Part shown: piece by piece, positions 46,173 through 57,289 of the stretch
Numbering within the stretch: position 1 is the stretch's first letter
Layout of the letters: the number at the start of each line of letters is the position of its first letter
From: Hofstenia miamia
Lineage: Eukaryota; Xenacoelomorpha; Acoela
DNA: 64,000 bases
Direction of reading: 5' to 3'
Assembly (NCBI GenBank): GCA_004352715.1
Contig: SCFE01000018.1
Coordinates: 355,033-419,032 of the forward strand
The notes under the pieces: generated by a model
Told to the model about the DNA's origin: nothing
Databases searched by the model: none
What the model saw: only the letters and a program-made list of their open reading frames with translations
Translations under genes and position numbers: made by a program

Positions 46173-47370
46173 CTAATTGCATGCATCAATATTTCCAATA
46201 TTTCGCTGATTTGAATACTTTATTGATGTTTATCTAAAATGCGAATCGACTATTTCTTAAAACTAAAAATTTTATAAAACTTTTATTTCATAATTCAAAG
46301 GAAATGTTTGAGGTTTGGAAAGCCTAGAACTTCAAAAAATCTTTGTACATTAAATATGTAGAAGTTTACCGTAAATCAGGGCCTTCATTTATGGTTGAGT
46401 TTACGTAAGAAAGTTACAATTTACCTTGTTGTTCAAATCCAATTCAGTGGTAATTATATTATTATGCAATAATCAATAAATTTGGTTGTATACCATTTTA
46501 TTGTTTTGTATGATAATATAACCACATTTTTAATATGTCGTGTTATGCTAGTATTTCGAAAGATTGTTTTTTGTTCGTGTTTTGTTTACTTACATGCATA
46601 TTTTTAATAAGTGTTCGCAGTTTGTTCATAATTTCCCAAAAAATGCGCCTTCAATTTGATCAAGTTACTCATGTTCTGTATCCCAGATTGTGTAAAACGA
46701 GTAGAATTTCTATACGTTTTACCATCGTCTGCTTTTATATAAGGAAACTGCAGTCACTGATTTTCATCATTGTATTAATATTTTATTTTCAAAATTGTCA
46801 ATATTGAATCAGCAATTATGCCAATTGGTTTGTTCTAAATAAAATAAACTGTATGTGAGTGTGAATGTATTTTTTTTAGCACTTCTATAATGACCAGGAC
46901 CAGGCATAATAATCCAAAAATGTGTTCTGAAAATTTATTATTGCTATCTCTGTGAATTTCATGTACCATTAAATGGTATATACCACATCCTTTGGATTTT
47001 CTGTCCAGCGGGTGTCAAGACATTATGAAAGCTTGAAGCAAGCTCAAAACTGCAATCGCTTTTATGATTGTCATATCTAATGTCTTGACAACAACCTTGC
47101 CATGAGAAGGAATGTCAGGGTACATATTACCTCACTTTGAGTTTTTCTCCTGCTGCCTTCAATGAAGTGTTTCGAAATCTGTCTATACCAACATGTGAAA
47201 TGTTTATTCGTCATAAGCACGGATATTTAACAAAATGATTTAAGGGGTACATTACATTTTGTACGTGGACATAGTTCCATCAAGATTTACCGTATCGGCT
47301 GTATTTTTTAATTAAATAGTTATTTAAAAAATTCCTGAGTTAATAAAGTTAGCAAGCTGAATTCATTTTA
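46173..47370. other. Intronic spacer with a small inverted repeat
   Basis: TGTCAAGACATTA at 47013-47025 and TAATGTCTTGACA at 47078-47090 are exact inverted copies 52 bp apart. A TTACCGTAAATC word at about 46368 is an isolated MITE end. The open frame at 46535-46807 is hydrophobic but matches nothing I recognise. Confidence 0.4.
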
Positions 47371-47386
47371 TATATATATATATATT
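47371..47386. repeat. TA microsatellite
   Basis: Short alternating TA tract of about 16 bases. Confidence 0.85.
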
Positions 47387-47699
47387 TTTACTTGAAGATG
47401 CAATTTCCGAAATCTATGTTTAGTACTACCTAATATTTTCTTTTGTTTTCTGTTATTCTCAACTTCGTGGTTTATAGAAGTGTGCCATTCGGCAAACGTA
47501 ATCAACGTGATATGGCATTTGATAAAGGGAAATAGGTAATTTGAACATCTCTGATGTTTGAGCGATGCAACATATGTGATTATAGTTTATCAACATATGT
47601 TGTAACTTTAATAAATTCTAAAATATCATTTTGTTGCTACTTTTACTTAAACATTACAAAATACCAAAGGTTTTTACCCTATGTCCCATGCACGAGACT

Positions 47700-47702
<3 letters not shown>

Positions 47703-47734
<32 letters not shown>

Positions 47735-47888
47735 NNNNNNNNNNNNNNNNNNNNNNNNNNNNNNNNNNNNNNNNNNNNNNNNNNNNNNNNNNNNNNNNNN
47801 NNNNNNNNNNNNNNNNNNNNNNNNNNNNNNNNNNNNNNNNNNNNNNNNNNNNNNNNNNNNNNNNNNNNNNNNNNNNATATATATATAA
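47703..47888. repeat. TA microsatellite split by a 142-N gap
   Basis: TA tract at 47703-47734, Ns at 47735-47876 and TA again at 47877-47888. The gap most likely hides a longer TA tract. Confidence 0.95.
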
Positions 47889-47965
47889 GACTTTATTTCC
47901 AATAAGGAATACAAATTTAAGGAACATAAATATATTGTATGTATAACAAAATTCAATTCGGTTCT

Positions 47966-48860
47966 TTAATAAAATGACACCACTGATTTTGCATGACAAC
48001 TTTGGCAGGGACATAGTAAACGATATGAGCAGGGATCTTCCATTTCATAAAAGGAAATAAATCGATTAAAAAATAACTCCTTCAAATGGTGTTTAACAGC
48101 ATTAGGCTTGTTAAATAGACATCTCTTACTCTGAAGATGAATATAATTCTCCGGCGTTACCACTCTACAAAAGTAGTTTCTTTTTGTTTTTTCTTTAATG
48201 GTATGCTTTGAACGTAAAAGTAGTGATGAAGAAGATCTTAATTCAATTCGACTTTGATTGTATAATGATATGTAAGAACGATACTAAAGATCATGCGTTC
48301 CATTAAGCAATTTGTTAAAAAAGATTAAGTCTAAAAACTCTAAATATAAAGAAATAGGTAGTAAACGTAGAATTTTGAGGCGAATTTTGTAACCTTCAAT
48401 AAAATTAATCCATTTGGTACACTTTTTTGAAGCTTCTCAAGTTTTTCATATCTGTTATTGAGGCATATCAAACTGGTGATGCATAAGTTATCATAGATGG
48501 AATCATAGTTTTCTATAGTTGAAGTTTGATTGTAGTTGGTGAATTAAATGGAACCGTTCGTTTAATATACATAAAAGTGCGATGACCAGAAATTTGAGAA
48601 ATATGATTGCACCAAGAGAGAGATTGGGAAATATGCAAACCTAGATCTTTAACTTCGATCGAATTTGTATTGTCCTTGCTGAGATAGTGTGAGTTAAATG
48701 TTATACCTTCAGCAGATTGCATTGCCAAAAACTTAAATTTGTTATCATTTAATTGCATTTCGTTATCATTAGCCCAGTTGAAGAGGCAATATAAATCTAA
48801 TTGGAGCTACTAACTAGCTTTACATTATCTGCAAATAGAAATGGTTTGAAAACAGTTATC
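47966..48860 (-). mobile_element. Non-LTR reverse transcriptase fragment G
   Basis: On the minus strand near 48850 a KPFLFADNVKLV motif sits where RTs have F-A-D-D, so the second catalytic Asp is Asn. Then the frame at 48513-48758 gives MQLNDNKFKFLAM, VKDLGLHISQSLSWCNHI and RTVPFNSPTTIKLQL. The C-terminal block at 47966-48163 is in another frame. Order and motifs fit a CR1/jockey-type element. The copy is dead and 5'-truncated. Confidence 0.7.
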
Positions 48861-49662
48861 AGGAAGGTCATTTATATATATATAAAAGATATGCCCTTTC
48901 AATTGCAATTGCTATCTTTTATCATAGCTAAGAAACAAATTGATACATGTGTATTATGTTCGTTAGATAAATGTTAGTTGTTTCGCATTTGCTTGCAGGC
49001 GCAGTTTGCATATTTGATAAATGTCAATTGAATATTTTTCGGTTGAATGCGTAACAAGAACTTTTCACGTTAAAGCATCTCTAATGGGCATCTTTAAGTG
49101 TATGTTTAAGCAGTGTCTGTGTATATGTTAGAGATCACGTTGTTTGAATTGCAAGTAAGTTGTGTTCTCGCACAAGGAATATCCTTCTTGAACAATTATT
49201 AACTTTCCCTCTTTTTTAATTTTACAATTAAAAAAATATGTTCATAGTTGTCTTCATATAACTACACTATGTTATGTACATGGATTTTTGAATGTATTTT
49301 TTTTAAATATTTCTTTTAATCAAGTTAAATGTTGATATCGCTATACCACTAGTGTGCACAAATAGTAACAAACTCAGTATTCAAATTAATGCTTTTATTA
49401 TTGTATATGCATTTTACTTAACACACAACTTAAAGATTACTTCCAATAATGTTCATAAAAATATTTACAGAGCATGCTTTGGTACATATTACAGAAAGAG
49501 CACCAAAATAGTTATTCATGCACTTGCTGATAATATTCTAACTATTTTGATTATTATTACTTTTTATGAATACACATATTTTTATTTTGTGACCTTTCCT
49601 CTAGTCCTCTAGCCACAGGCAGATCTCGCGTTCAAGCATTAGTAGCTCAACAATATCTAGAT
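48861..49662. other. Intronic spacer, nothing recognised
   Basis: AT-rich. The open frame at 49352-49612 has no motif. Confidence 0.5.
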
Positions 49663-49820
49663 CAGTGGTGTACAACTCAAAACTGGTGCTTGGTTTTGAC
49701 CAATAAAGCCAATGTAGTCTACCACCCTACGCGAAGTTTGTTATTCATTTTAAGGGCTTCCTGCTTGTAAGAATATTCACCGGCCCAGTTGGGTTTGCAG
49801 GCCTTGAGTTGGCTTCCCTG
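49663..49820. mobile_element. Possible hAT-like MITE
   Basis: CAGTGGTGTACAACTCAAAA at the left and TTGAGTTGGCTTCCCTG at the right are weakly inverted (CAG..., CAACTCAA). The 158-bp interior is GC-richer than the neighbourhood. Flanking octamers ATCTAGAT and ATCTTTAA agree only partly. Confidence 0.4.
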
Positions 49821-49956
49821 ATCTTTAATAGTTTGATGTATTAATCACAAACTTAAGTTTACCGAACTTACGTTTACCAAACTTCTAGCTAATGCAGAGC
49901 ACCCGCCAATTTTGTACTAACTCGCACAATGTATTACCGAAATTCCATCTCGTCCT

Positions 49957-50048
49957 TAGTTATTATTGCATGACTAACAACACATAGCGTATAAAACACA
50001 CTGTTTACAATTTGAAATTTACAATAGTCAATTATCAAAATGTCCACA
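49957..50048 (-). repeat. Copia-type 3' LTR (about 92 bp)
   Basis: On the minus strand it begins TGTGGACATTTTGATAATTG, directly after the purine tract GAAGTGAAGGGGAA (50049-50062). It matches the repeat at 54694-54792 along its length: GACTATTGTAAATTT against GACTGTTGTAAATTT, and TGTTGTTAGTCATGCAATAA against TGTTGTTAATCGTGCAATTA. The outer end is uncertain by a few bases. Confidence 0.7.
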
Positions 50049-51510
50049 TTCCCCTTCACTTCTCCAGAGTTTGAAGCAAAAGTTCATCTTGGTTAGTGGA
50101 TCAGCTCGCATTGCCACAGATTTCACCAGACTAAGAGAACAGTTGTTAATTGACACTGCGTCAGAAATGTAATTTTTGTCAGTAATTAATCGCTTTTCCT
50201 TCAATGATGATTGAGCTAGCCTTTCAATTGCCGATATCAGCGACTTGCTGTCAGTGACAAGGCGTGTGTGAATACCCAGCTTCTTGATCAATGAACTAAC
50301 TAGCTGTCTACAGGAAAAGGCCATATCAGTAGTGTCCGCAGCTAACGAACTACGAGTAACGTGACGAATGCGATGGGCAGACCATTGAATAACATCGTTT
50401 TCAATGAGAATTATGCATCCTCCTCAACTGGGGGAATCAAATAAAGCATCAGAGTAAGCAAAGACATTGGAGAGATGATTAGCCTTGTTGTTGTATTTTA
50501 GTGTAACCTTCTTATGTGTGGCGTATCATATTAACTTGGTCATGGCACGTATATGTTCATCAATTTGTTCCATTGATGCCAATGACAACCTTGAAAGTTT
50601 GTAAGAAATATCATGCCGCATGCATGTACTGAGCCAAAGCAGTTTCCTAATATTAGAAGGAAACGTTGCTCTTACATTATCATCATTTAATGACATTTCC
50701 TTCAGTTCCGATGCGTACTGTTTTTGAGACTTCATACGAATTACCAATTCGGCGTATTTGTAATCCTAAAAATTTGTTAAAGATATTGCCAATTTCGGTT
50801 ATTCTATCAACTTTAACAATGTTTTGAATTGATTTCAAGAAATCGCTTATCCATTGATCACTGCCACAAACAAGTATGTTGTCAACATGCATAAAAATGA
50901 TTCCGAGTGTCTTCTCTTTGAATGTAAAAGTGAATACCGAACGATCAAGATGACATACCATGCCACCTAGATCAGACACGACAGCCTATAGCTTGCAATA
51001 ACAATATCAAGAAGCTTCCCTGAGTCCATATGCACAAACGGTAAGTTTCCAAATACAATCCACTAGACAATCAATGTCTTTCAGAGGAAGAACATTAATA
51101 TCTCTAGAAAGAGGATCTCCCTGGAAGAATGCAGTTTTTATATCAATTAGGTTGCATCTCCATTTTATTGCATTAGCAATAGACAGTATCACGCGTAGTG
51201 ACATACGTGAGGCTGTAGTGGAATACGATTAATTATATTCCTGGTCTTGAAGGCATGGAATAACCAATCGAGCTTTGGGATGCGTTTCACCGCATTTTAA
51301 CGTTTTCATCATAAGTACCCATCGTGCCGAAATTATATTTTTATTTCCTTTCCAAGTGTTTTGTTTCATAACCTCAAACGCATTGTTTGATATCCAGCTC
51401 TCTATTTCGCGTTTTTTAGCATCATAATAAGAATCATCTTCCGCTAAGTGAACAACAAGCTCTCCATATTGATCTGGAATGTGTTTCACTCGACTAGATG
51501 TTCTCTTCAA
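50028..51510 (-). mobile_element. Copia-type reverse transcriptase and RNase H, decayed
   Basis: The pieces in order on the minus strand are as follows. At 51229-51510 is the RT N-terminus with AFEVMKQNTWKG, ISARWVL and KARLV. At 51007-51204 is the block NAIKWRCNLIDIKTAFFQGD. At 50683-50979 is the catalytic region IFMHVDNILVCGSD, where copia RTs have Y-V-D-D; Tyr is His and the second Asp is Asn. At 50526-50747 is the connection. At 50028-50324 is RNase H with VTDSKSL and ending in a block with ADPLTK. Frame breaks between the pieces and the lost Asp mean no active enzyme. The C-terminal end runs into the 3' LTR. Pol order with integrase before RT confirms Ty1/copia rather than gypsy. Confidence 0.85.
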
Positions 51511-52671
51511 GCTGTCACATTCTTTATCAGGTCTTGGATGTATTCGTCATCAATGTCATCGTCACTGTCAATGCCCTTTTTGCCTTCTAAAAGCCTTTGC
51601 GTTTTAACTGACACTTCACTCCCCGGAGCTAAGTCGGGACTCTTCTTACTACCTATCGCTTCCTTTTCAACGTCATTTACAGGGGTATGCCGTGTGAGAG
51701 TGTTTCTATTATACCTCACATATTTCCAAGCGTCCTTAATTAAGTCTTCAATGCCTTCTTGTGAAACAACCACTGCATGTCCACGCCAATGCTTATTATC
51801 TCTGAATCAATACAGGACTTTCTCGCCAACTGAGAAACGTTCCCCGTTGCCTGGTCTCGGCTTTGCTAAGAGTGAACGTCTAACATGGTCAGAACAATCA
51901 GCCTGCGAAAAAGCGATTCGTACCTTATCCAGTACCCGCAGGTGATGTGCGACTATATCTTCAAAGCAAAATGTAGAACGAGGAACTTCTTTCTTATTGA
52001 GAACACCCTTAATAAATGGATTTTTACTGAATATTAATTGATATGGAGAATACCCATTCCTATTTGGGTAAGAATTTTTAGCAAAAACTGACATCTTTAG
52101 AACTGGCTGAATGTCAGTGGAAGGTTCATCTGCTTCAACACGTATTACAGTCTCTTTAATAACACTGTTGTGCCTCTCCACAGTACCCACACTGAAAGGA
52201 GAGTACGAATCAGTTACAGAAAGTTCAATACCCAGATGATCAAAAGCAGTTAACATCAATTCTGAACCAAATTCCTTGCCATTATCAGCGAGTATACGTT
52301 TAATAAACCCAAAAATACTCACTGCTCAGATAAGTATGCATCAATAATATTTTTGCTACTCTTCGACGTCAATGGTATACACATACTAAACTGACTAAAG
52401 ATGTCGATAATTTGAAATACCCAGCAAGGATTACTAACCTCATAAAGCCGAAAGAGATCAAATCCTACTGCCTCATTAAATCGTGTAGACAGAGGAAACG
52501 TAGCCAGAGGTTTTAAATTAGGCCGTGTGTGTCGACAACAAATATCACATGATTTTTCAATAGACTCTAAATCTAATCTAGCGCACGTTATATTAGATGA
52601 CAAAAGAAACGGATACAACTTCTTACAGCTGGGGTGACCAAATTGCTTATGAACCTTTCGCAAGTCAGTTA
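51507..52671 (-). mobile_element. Copia-type integrase, frameshifted
   Basis: At 52319-52671 is the zinc-binding region (VHKQFGHPSCKKL ... CDICCRH) and the start of the catalytic core (FNEAVGFDLFRL, first Asp). At 51807-52322 are ILADNGKEFGSE (second Asp) and SVGTVERHNSVIKETV (catalytic Glu), followed by the C-terminal KPRPGNGERFSVGEKVLY. The two frames overlap by a few bases near 52320, pointing to a one-base frameshift. A charged linker (51507-51773) leads to the reverse transcriptase. The N-terminal edge at 52671 is cut by the TTAA-flanked insertion. Confidence 0.85.
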
Positions 52672-53537
52672 AGGGGTACCAAAATACTATAAATTGTAAC
52701 ATTTTTTATTTATTAAATTTAGTCAAAATATACTTCTTTAAACATATCCAAAATAATTTTTCAGTAAATACATCCAAATTTCATGAAAAATGTGAAAATA
52801 TCTGACAGTTTTGGCTTATTTCTGTTCAAAAATGCACTTTAACTGTGTTTTTCTCCACTTTTCGTTTTCTTGCATTTTGCATATTTTTAACAAAAAAATC
52901 TTCAAGAAGGAAAGGAGTACCAACATCATCAAATTTGGCATGTATATAGCACACCCATTGGTCTATGCAACTACAGAAAGATTTTTTATGTTATGTCTTG
53001 TTTTTTTAGAAAATTGGTTTACGCATATTTAACGAGCTGAGTACTAATTAAAAATGCAAATTTATGCATGCTACTACTTATCATTTCATAAATTGCACAA
53101 AATCTCTCTGTGCTTGCATAGGGCCCCTAATTAGCTTTAATATAATATATGGTTTGCCTATATAAATGATTCACATTACCTGAAAAAATTTGCCACAAAG
53201 TATATTCTCTTATTTCCTTTGTATTAAGTTCCCATGGCAACCAAATTTCCGATTCCTCTGAAATTTTGTNNNNNNNNNNNNNNNNNNNNNGCCCCTAATT
53301 AGCTTTAATATAATATATGGTTTGCCTATATAAATGATTCACATTACCTGAAAAAATTTGCCACAAAGTATATTCTCTTATTTCCTTTGTATTAAGTTCC
53401 CATGGCAACCAAATTTCCGATTCCTCTGAAATTTTGTTTTTTCAACGTTACAACCTTCGGTTATTACGTGCATACCATTATTTTTTTAACATAACCTCAA
53501 ATCTGAGAAGATTGATTTTCTTTGGGGGTACCCCCTT
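52672..53537. mobile_element. TTAA-flanked non-autonomous element nested in the copia element
   Basis: The left junction reads TTAAGGGGTACC and the right junction GGTACCCCCTTAA, so the ends are inverted copies of GGGG(G)TACC with a TTAA target word on each side. That is the piggyBac-type target. On the minus strand the copia frame reads ESRLSL up to the right junction and TDLRKVHK from the left junction. Removing the insert with one TTAA restores a continuous frame between protease and integrase. About 850 bp inside are non-coding. They include a 147-bp block duplicated around a 21-N gap. Confidence 0.8.
53123..53437. repeat. 147-bp block duplicated on either side of 21 N
   Basis: 53123-53269 and 53291-53437 are the same sequence (GCCCCTAATTAGC ... 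GAAATTTTGT), separated only by Ns at 53270-53290. This is the signature of two contig ends that overlap but were not merged, so the true insert is probably about 168 bp shorter. Confidence 0.9.
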
Positions 53538-54185
53538 AAGGAAAGTCTACTTTCGATGACAATATGTTTACTCCGCGTAATAATGATAGGCTGAACAACA
53601 CCTTCCAACTCAATTAAAGACTTCTTTAAATCAATAATAGCTCTAATGCGCGATAATGACCTTTGTGAAAGAAGAAGAGGTAACTGACCTTCAACAATGT
53701 GAACCAAAGGTAACAAAATCCCACGGGTAGCTGAATAGGTAGTAGTACAAGATACCTGGCGTCTTGTCTGTGCCCATTGCCAAAGACAAAAGAAGAAGTA
53801 GACTTCTTGATAGAAAGGGTGCTGATATCTAAAGAAACCCAGAATAAATACCGATAAAATCATTCAGTACCAGCAACAGTCGTAGAACATGCAGTATCAA
53901 TAATAGCATACGGTGCCTTTTCATTACAATATTTTGAAAACTCGGAATAGACAATCTCGGGCATAGTGAAATCTCGAGTTGCACACTGCACATGGACGTT
54001 GTGTGCTTGGTCCACGTATGTTCCGGCTTCTGCCTTGGTATCGTCTTCCAGCTATACGAATGCGACCATGAAATGTATTAGTAGTTCTATATGCAGTTTC
54101 GGTTTTAACTTCAACACTCGGCCAGTCAGAACTATACTGATTCGATGTAGGCATTGCCAAAACTCGCTGCAATGCAGATTTTATG
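53538..54185 (-). mobile_element. Copia-type nucleocapsid zinc knuckle and protease
   Basis: At about 53940-54000 the minus strand reads CAVCNSRFHYARDC, a C-x2-C-x4-H-x4-C zinc knuckle of a retrotransposon Gag. At about 53880-53915 follows AIIDTACSTTVAG, the D-T/S-A/G active-site motif of the aspartic protease, then a stop. At 53538-53863 lie ARG/LPLVHIVEGQLPLLLSQ and a closing ESRLSL stretch that meets the insertion. Frames change several times, so the polyprotein is broken. Confidence 0.7.
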
Positions 54186-54660
54186 TCTTTGAGTAAAGCT
54201 TAGAAAAGGCAATATCACCCTCTCTCTCTCTCTTCAACATTAGCTTTGTGTAGTAGCTCGGCTGACACAATAGCTTCGCTGAATTCCATCTTGTATGCCT
54301 TTAACCGTGAAATAATATTTTCGAATTGAATTACAAAGTCACGTATAGTTTGCTTATTAGTTCGTTCTAGAGATTTAAACTGCAAAAAAACTGATATGCT
54401 GTATCTTCTTCACCCGACAGAAAACATAAAACAAGATGTTTGAGAAGTTGTTTCAAACCTTCAGAAGTTAGAATGGATTCATCCTGTTCCAAAGCTCTTT
54501 CTCTTGCATTACCGGACAGTTGAAAAAGTACCGTACATGCCTGCTTCGATTTCGCACAATCCGTCACTCTGCTCCAAAGATTAACTTGCTTCCTCCACTG
54601 TGGATAATCGTCTTTATAAGGCGCTTTAATAAAATTCTTTGTCATATTAAAATAGTAAAA
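54186..54660 (-). mobile_element. Copia-type Gag N-terminal region
   Basis: The ATG at 54643-54645 starts MTKNFIKAPYKDDYPQWRKQ, a short lead into the tryptophan-containing block W-R-x-x-V common to copia Gag proteins. It is followed by LSGNARERALEQDE. The frame breaks near 54367. A CT-rich tract lies at 54216-54232. The start lies about 50 bases inside the primer-binding-like site, as expected for a small copia element. Confidence 0.65.
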
Positions 54661-54681
54661 TTAATATCTAAATGAGCCATT

Positions 54682-54692
54682 CTCTGCTACCA
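54682..54692 (-). promoter_or_regulatory. Primer-binding-site-like motif
   Basis: On the minus strand TGGTAGCAGAG immediately follows the 5' LTR. It differs by one base from TGGTATCAGAG, the initiator-Met tRNA complement used by many copia elements. Confidence 0.6.
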
Positions 54693-54693
54693 A

Positions 54694-54792
54694 TAGAATA
54701 TAATTGCACGATTAACAACATGTAACACAAGTTATGTAATAATCTTGAATCACACATATAAAAATTTACAACAGTCTATCAAAATGTCCACA
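54694..54792 (-). repeat. Copia-type 5' LTR (about 99 bp)
   Basis: On the minus strand it begins TGTGGACATTTTGATAGACT and runs to about TTATATTCTA, just before the primer-binding-like site. Its partner is 49957-50048. The two differ by several substitutions and small indels, so the insertion is not recent. Direct 5-bp target duplications were not visible. Confidence 0.7.
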
Positions 54793-55763
54793 ATTTTGTG
54801 TATCATTTTTGCTCTTTATGTAACACTAACTGTTATATAACTGACCTATTGTTAAAGATCTCTCTTTTTGCATTGTATTGAATCGAGAAACGTAATCCAA
54901 AACAAAGTTACATTATTGAAATTTGTAGTAATTGCAGTAGACGACAACTTTTTATTGGTAGCACGTAATCTGGCACTAGCTAATTTTCCTAAACGGCTAT
55001 TTTTAATGCACTAATCTTCAATATCAGATTTGTGCTCGAACATGTACATGTATATTTGTATATCAAATTCATCATGTATTTTAATGAACAAATATTGAGC
55101 TATAAAATTAGATGGTGTTTGTTTAGTGACGACACATTCAACAATCTTATGCTTGATTTTTATTTTACGATCTTGGGCAGGTCGGTTGTTTTCTAACGAC
55201 ACTGGAGTTGTGAATGATTGCGCCGATACTCTACCAATTGTACTGCTGGTTGCTCTGACAGATTGCATTGCTGTACGATAACTTTCATTTCAATTTCTTT
55301 TAATTTCACTTGTTTGTTATTAAATATCTTATTCAATGTTGTATTCTGTAAGCAAGAAGCAGTGTTTGTTTAAAATGCAGTTTATATACTTTTTAAATGT
55401 TGAGTTTTTATCGTATGTACTTGTGAGCTTTAAGTGGATATAAATTTGTCAACTACCTTCTTTAGTTAGTAGTTATTTAGAAACTTATACGTATTCCAAC
55501 TTCAGTAGAGTAATTTTTAGAATGACGATTTTCTAGCATTTTTGTCCTCCAATAACTCATGCTTAGCTAGTTCTTTAGTTGATAATGCGTTTAACCTCGA
55601 AAACATTGTAGTGAATAATAGCAAATAGTAGTAAATAACTTAAATTTTCTAGATTAATGTTGAAAATCTGTAGTACCAACAATTAATAATATGTAACTAG
55701 GAGTTAACGAATTTTGCATTATTTTCCCTGGATTATAATGCTTTGTAATAGATATATACTTAG
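54793..55763. other. Intronic spacer
   Basis: A minus-strand frame of 85 codons (55011-55268, starting MQSVRATSSTIGRVSAQSF) has more balanced composition than its surroundings but no motif I recognise. Otherwise nothing supported. Confidence 0.4.
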
Positions 55764-55887
55764 ACAGTTGGGCTCGGTATTCTCAATGGCTGTGGACTTC
55801 AAAAGATCGGTGCCCTTAACAACTTTGTCGGTTACTACCTTTGTGGAATGCCACTCGCATTCTTCTTTGCCTACTACCTCAAACTAG
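55764..55887 (+). CDS. MATE transporter, coding exon (124 nt)
   Basis: Acceptor ATATATACTTAG ends at 55763 and donor GTTTCA starts at 55888. It reads TVGLGILNGCGLQKIGALNN then FVGYYLCGMPLAFFFAYYLKL plus one base. It matches [42 protein letters not shown] of human MATE1 throughout, including G-x-Q-K-x-GA-x-x-N and GYY-x-x-G-x-P (helices 10 and 11). The donor is weak beyond GT, but the phase agrees exactly with the next exon. Confidence 0.93.
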
Positions 55888-57289
55888 GTTTCATTTTACG
55901 TTGTGAATATCATCGTTCTTGTATAGTTACATTTTTATATAATTATTAGTGGTTGTCCCATCGTTTGCAATCTCACTTTTCAATTGTGTAGTTTATGTAT
56001 AATGCTTGTCGAAATAGTTTTAATAGATATAAGCATATACATGAACAAATTGATACTCCGTTTTAATTTCTTTTCATTGAGTAAACGTGACTTTTGGTTA
56101 TTATTATAACTGAATGATATTCATGAATATTCATTGATTTTTATTCATCATTATTGATTGTTGGAAAAATAAACATAATCCTTAAACTGTCCGGGAATTT
56201 TCGAAAACTTGTCATGATTTAAAAAAATTGTTTAAACGCTTTTAGCTCAAAAAAATTATTGCTATGCTCAATTTGAAAGTACCATATGATAAAGGAGAGT
56301 CTCCTTTTTTTGCGCTAAGTCCGCAATCCTTCTCTGTCCCATTGAACCGTTGGACATATCACTAAACAGCTTAAGTTTGTTGCTTCCATGGGTTTAAAAC
56401 TTTTTAAATACAAGAACCTTAGGTATGGAAAGGATTTAATTATTTTCAAAGATTCGAAATTTCCAACAACTTCAATCACAGTAATGCGCCTTAACTTAAG
56501 TTTTCACCTTTCATTAAATTAAATTTCCCAAATTAATGATTGCAACTTTAGTATGTTATTCTCTTTGTTTTAATAAATTACTGCATACCAAGGAAAGTAT
56601 TGTATACTAAGGTATACACCTTACTGGAAGCAAGAGAATGTAATTTCAAAGAAGCTTGTCTGTTTGCATATTCTAGGATATCTATTAATTGTTATTGCAC
56701 AGATGAAAATGTATATACGTCTAACAAAATAATTTTAAACGCTTACTGCCAAGGAAGAGCAGAAAACTATGTCTACAACTACGTTCATATAGGCGAAAAC
56801 ATTTACTAAAGCACAGATTTATGCAAGTTCAACAGTTAATTGCATTCTTCCAATTAACATCTTTTGCTGCTACGTTAATATTCCTAATTCAAAATTATAT
56901 TTGTTAAAAAAAAGTATGTTCCGCAATAGATCTGCCTGTAACCGCAGGATATTCGAATAGGCGTCGAGAAAATTCTTTGTAAATATGGAAAACCGTTTGT
57001 CCTTTATAGTGGCGGTTGCGCAGTTTAAGATTAAATCTGTCTAGGCAACGAGCAACCGAAAACAACACCATAAAAAACTGTTATATCATACAAGCACAAA
57101 CAACAGAACAGAACTAAGCTATAAATTACACGATGCCTATAATTTGCTTAATGTAAGCCTGCCAATGCCACTTTTGAAAGAATTGAGATGATCTTTGTAG
57201 AGTGGAAATCTTTTTCTTTAGTGTACAATCAAGATACAATTCGCGTTTCAATAACTTTATTATTTTCCAATTAATGACGAAGAGTTTAG
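55888..57289. other. Intron, nothing recognised
   Basis: AT-rich intron of 1.4 kb between the last two firm exons. The open frame at 56600-56809 has no motif. Confidence 0.6.

Noticed and set aside
46535-46807. 90-codon hydrophobic frame as a missing membrane helix exon of the transporter
   Set aside because: No similarity to the expected segment, and no acceptor/donor pair with the right phase.
47480-47540. Frame SVPFGKRNQRDMAFDKG after TTTATAG as a transporter exon
   Set aside because: Strongly charged and unlike the expected helix 9/10 segment.
51448-51945. 165-codon plus-strand frame
   Set aside because: Lies antisense to the copia integrase and RT linker; a shadow frame.
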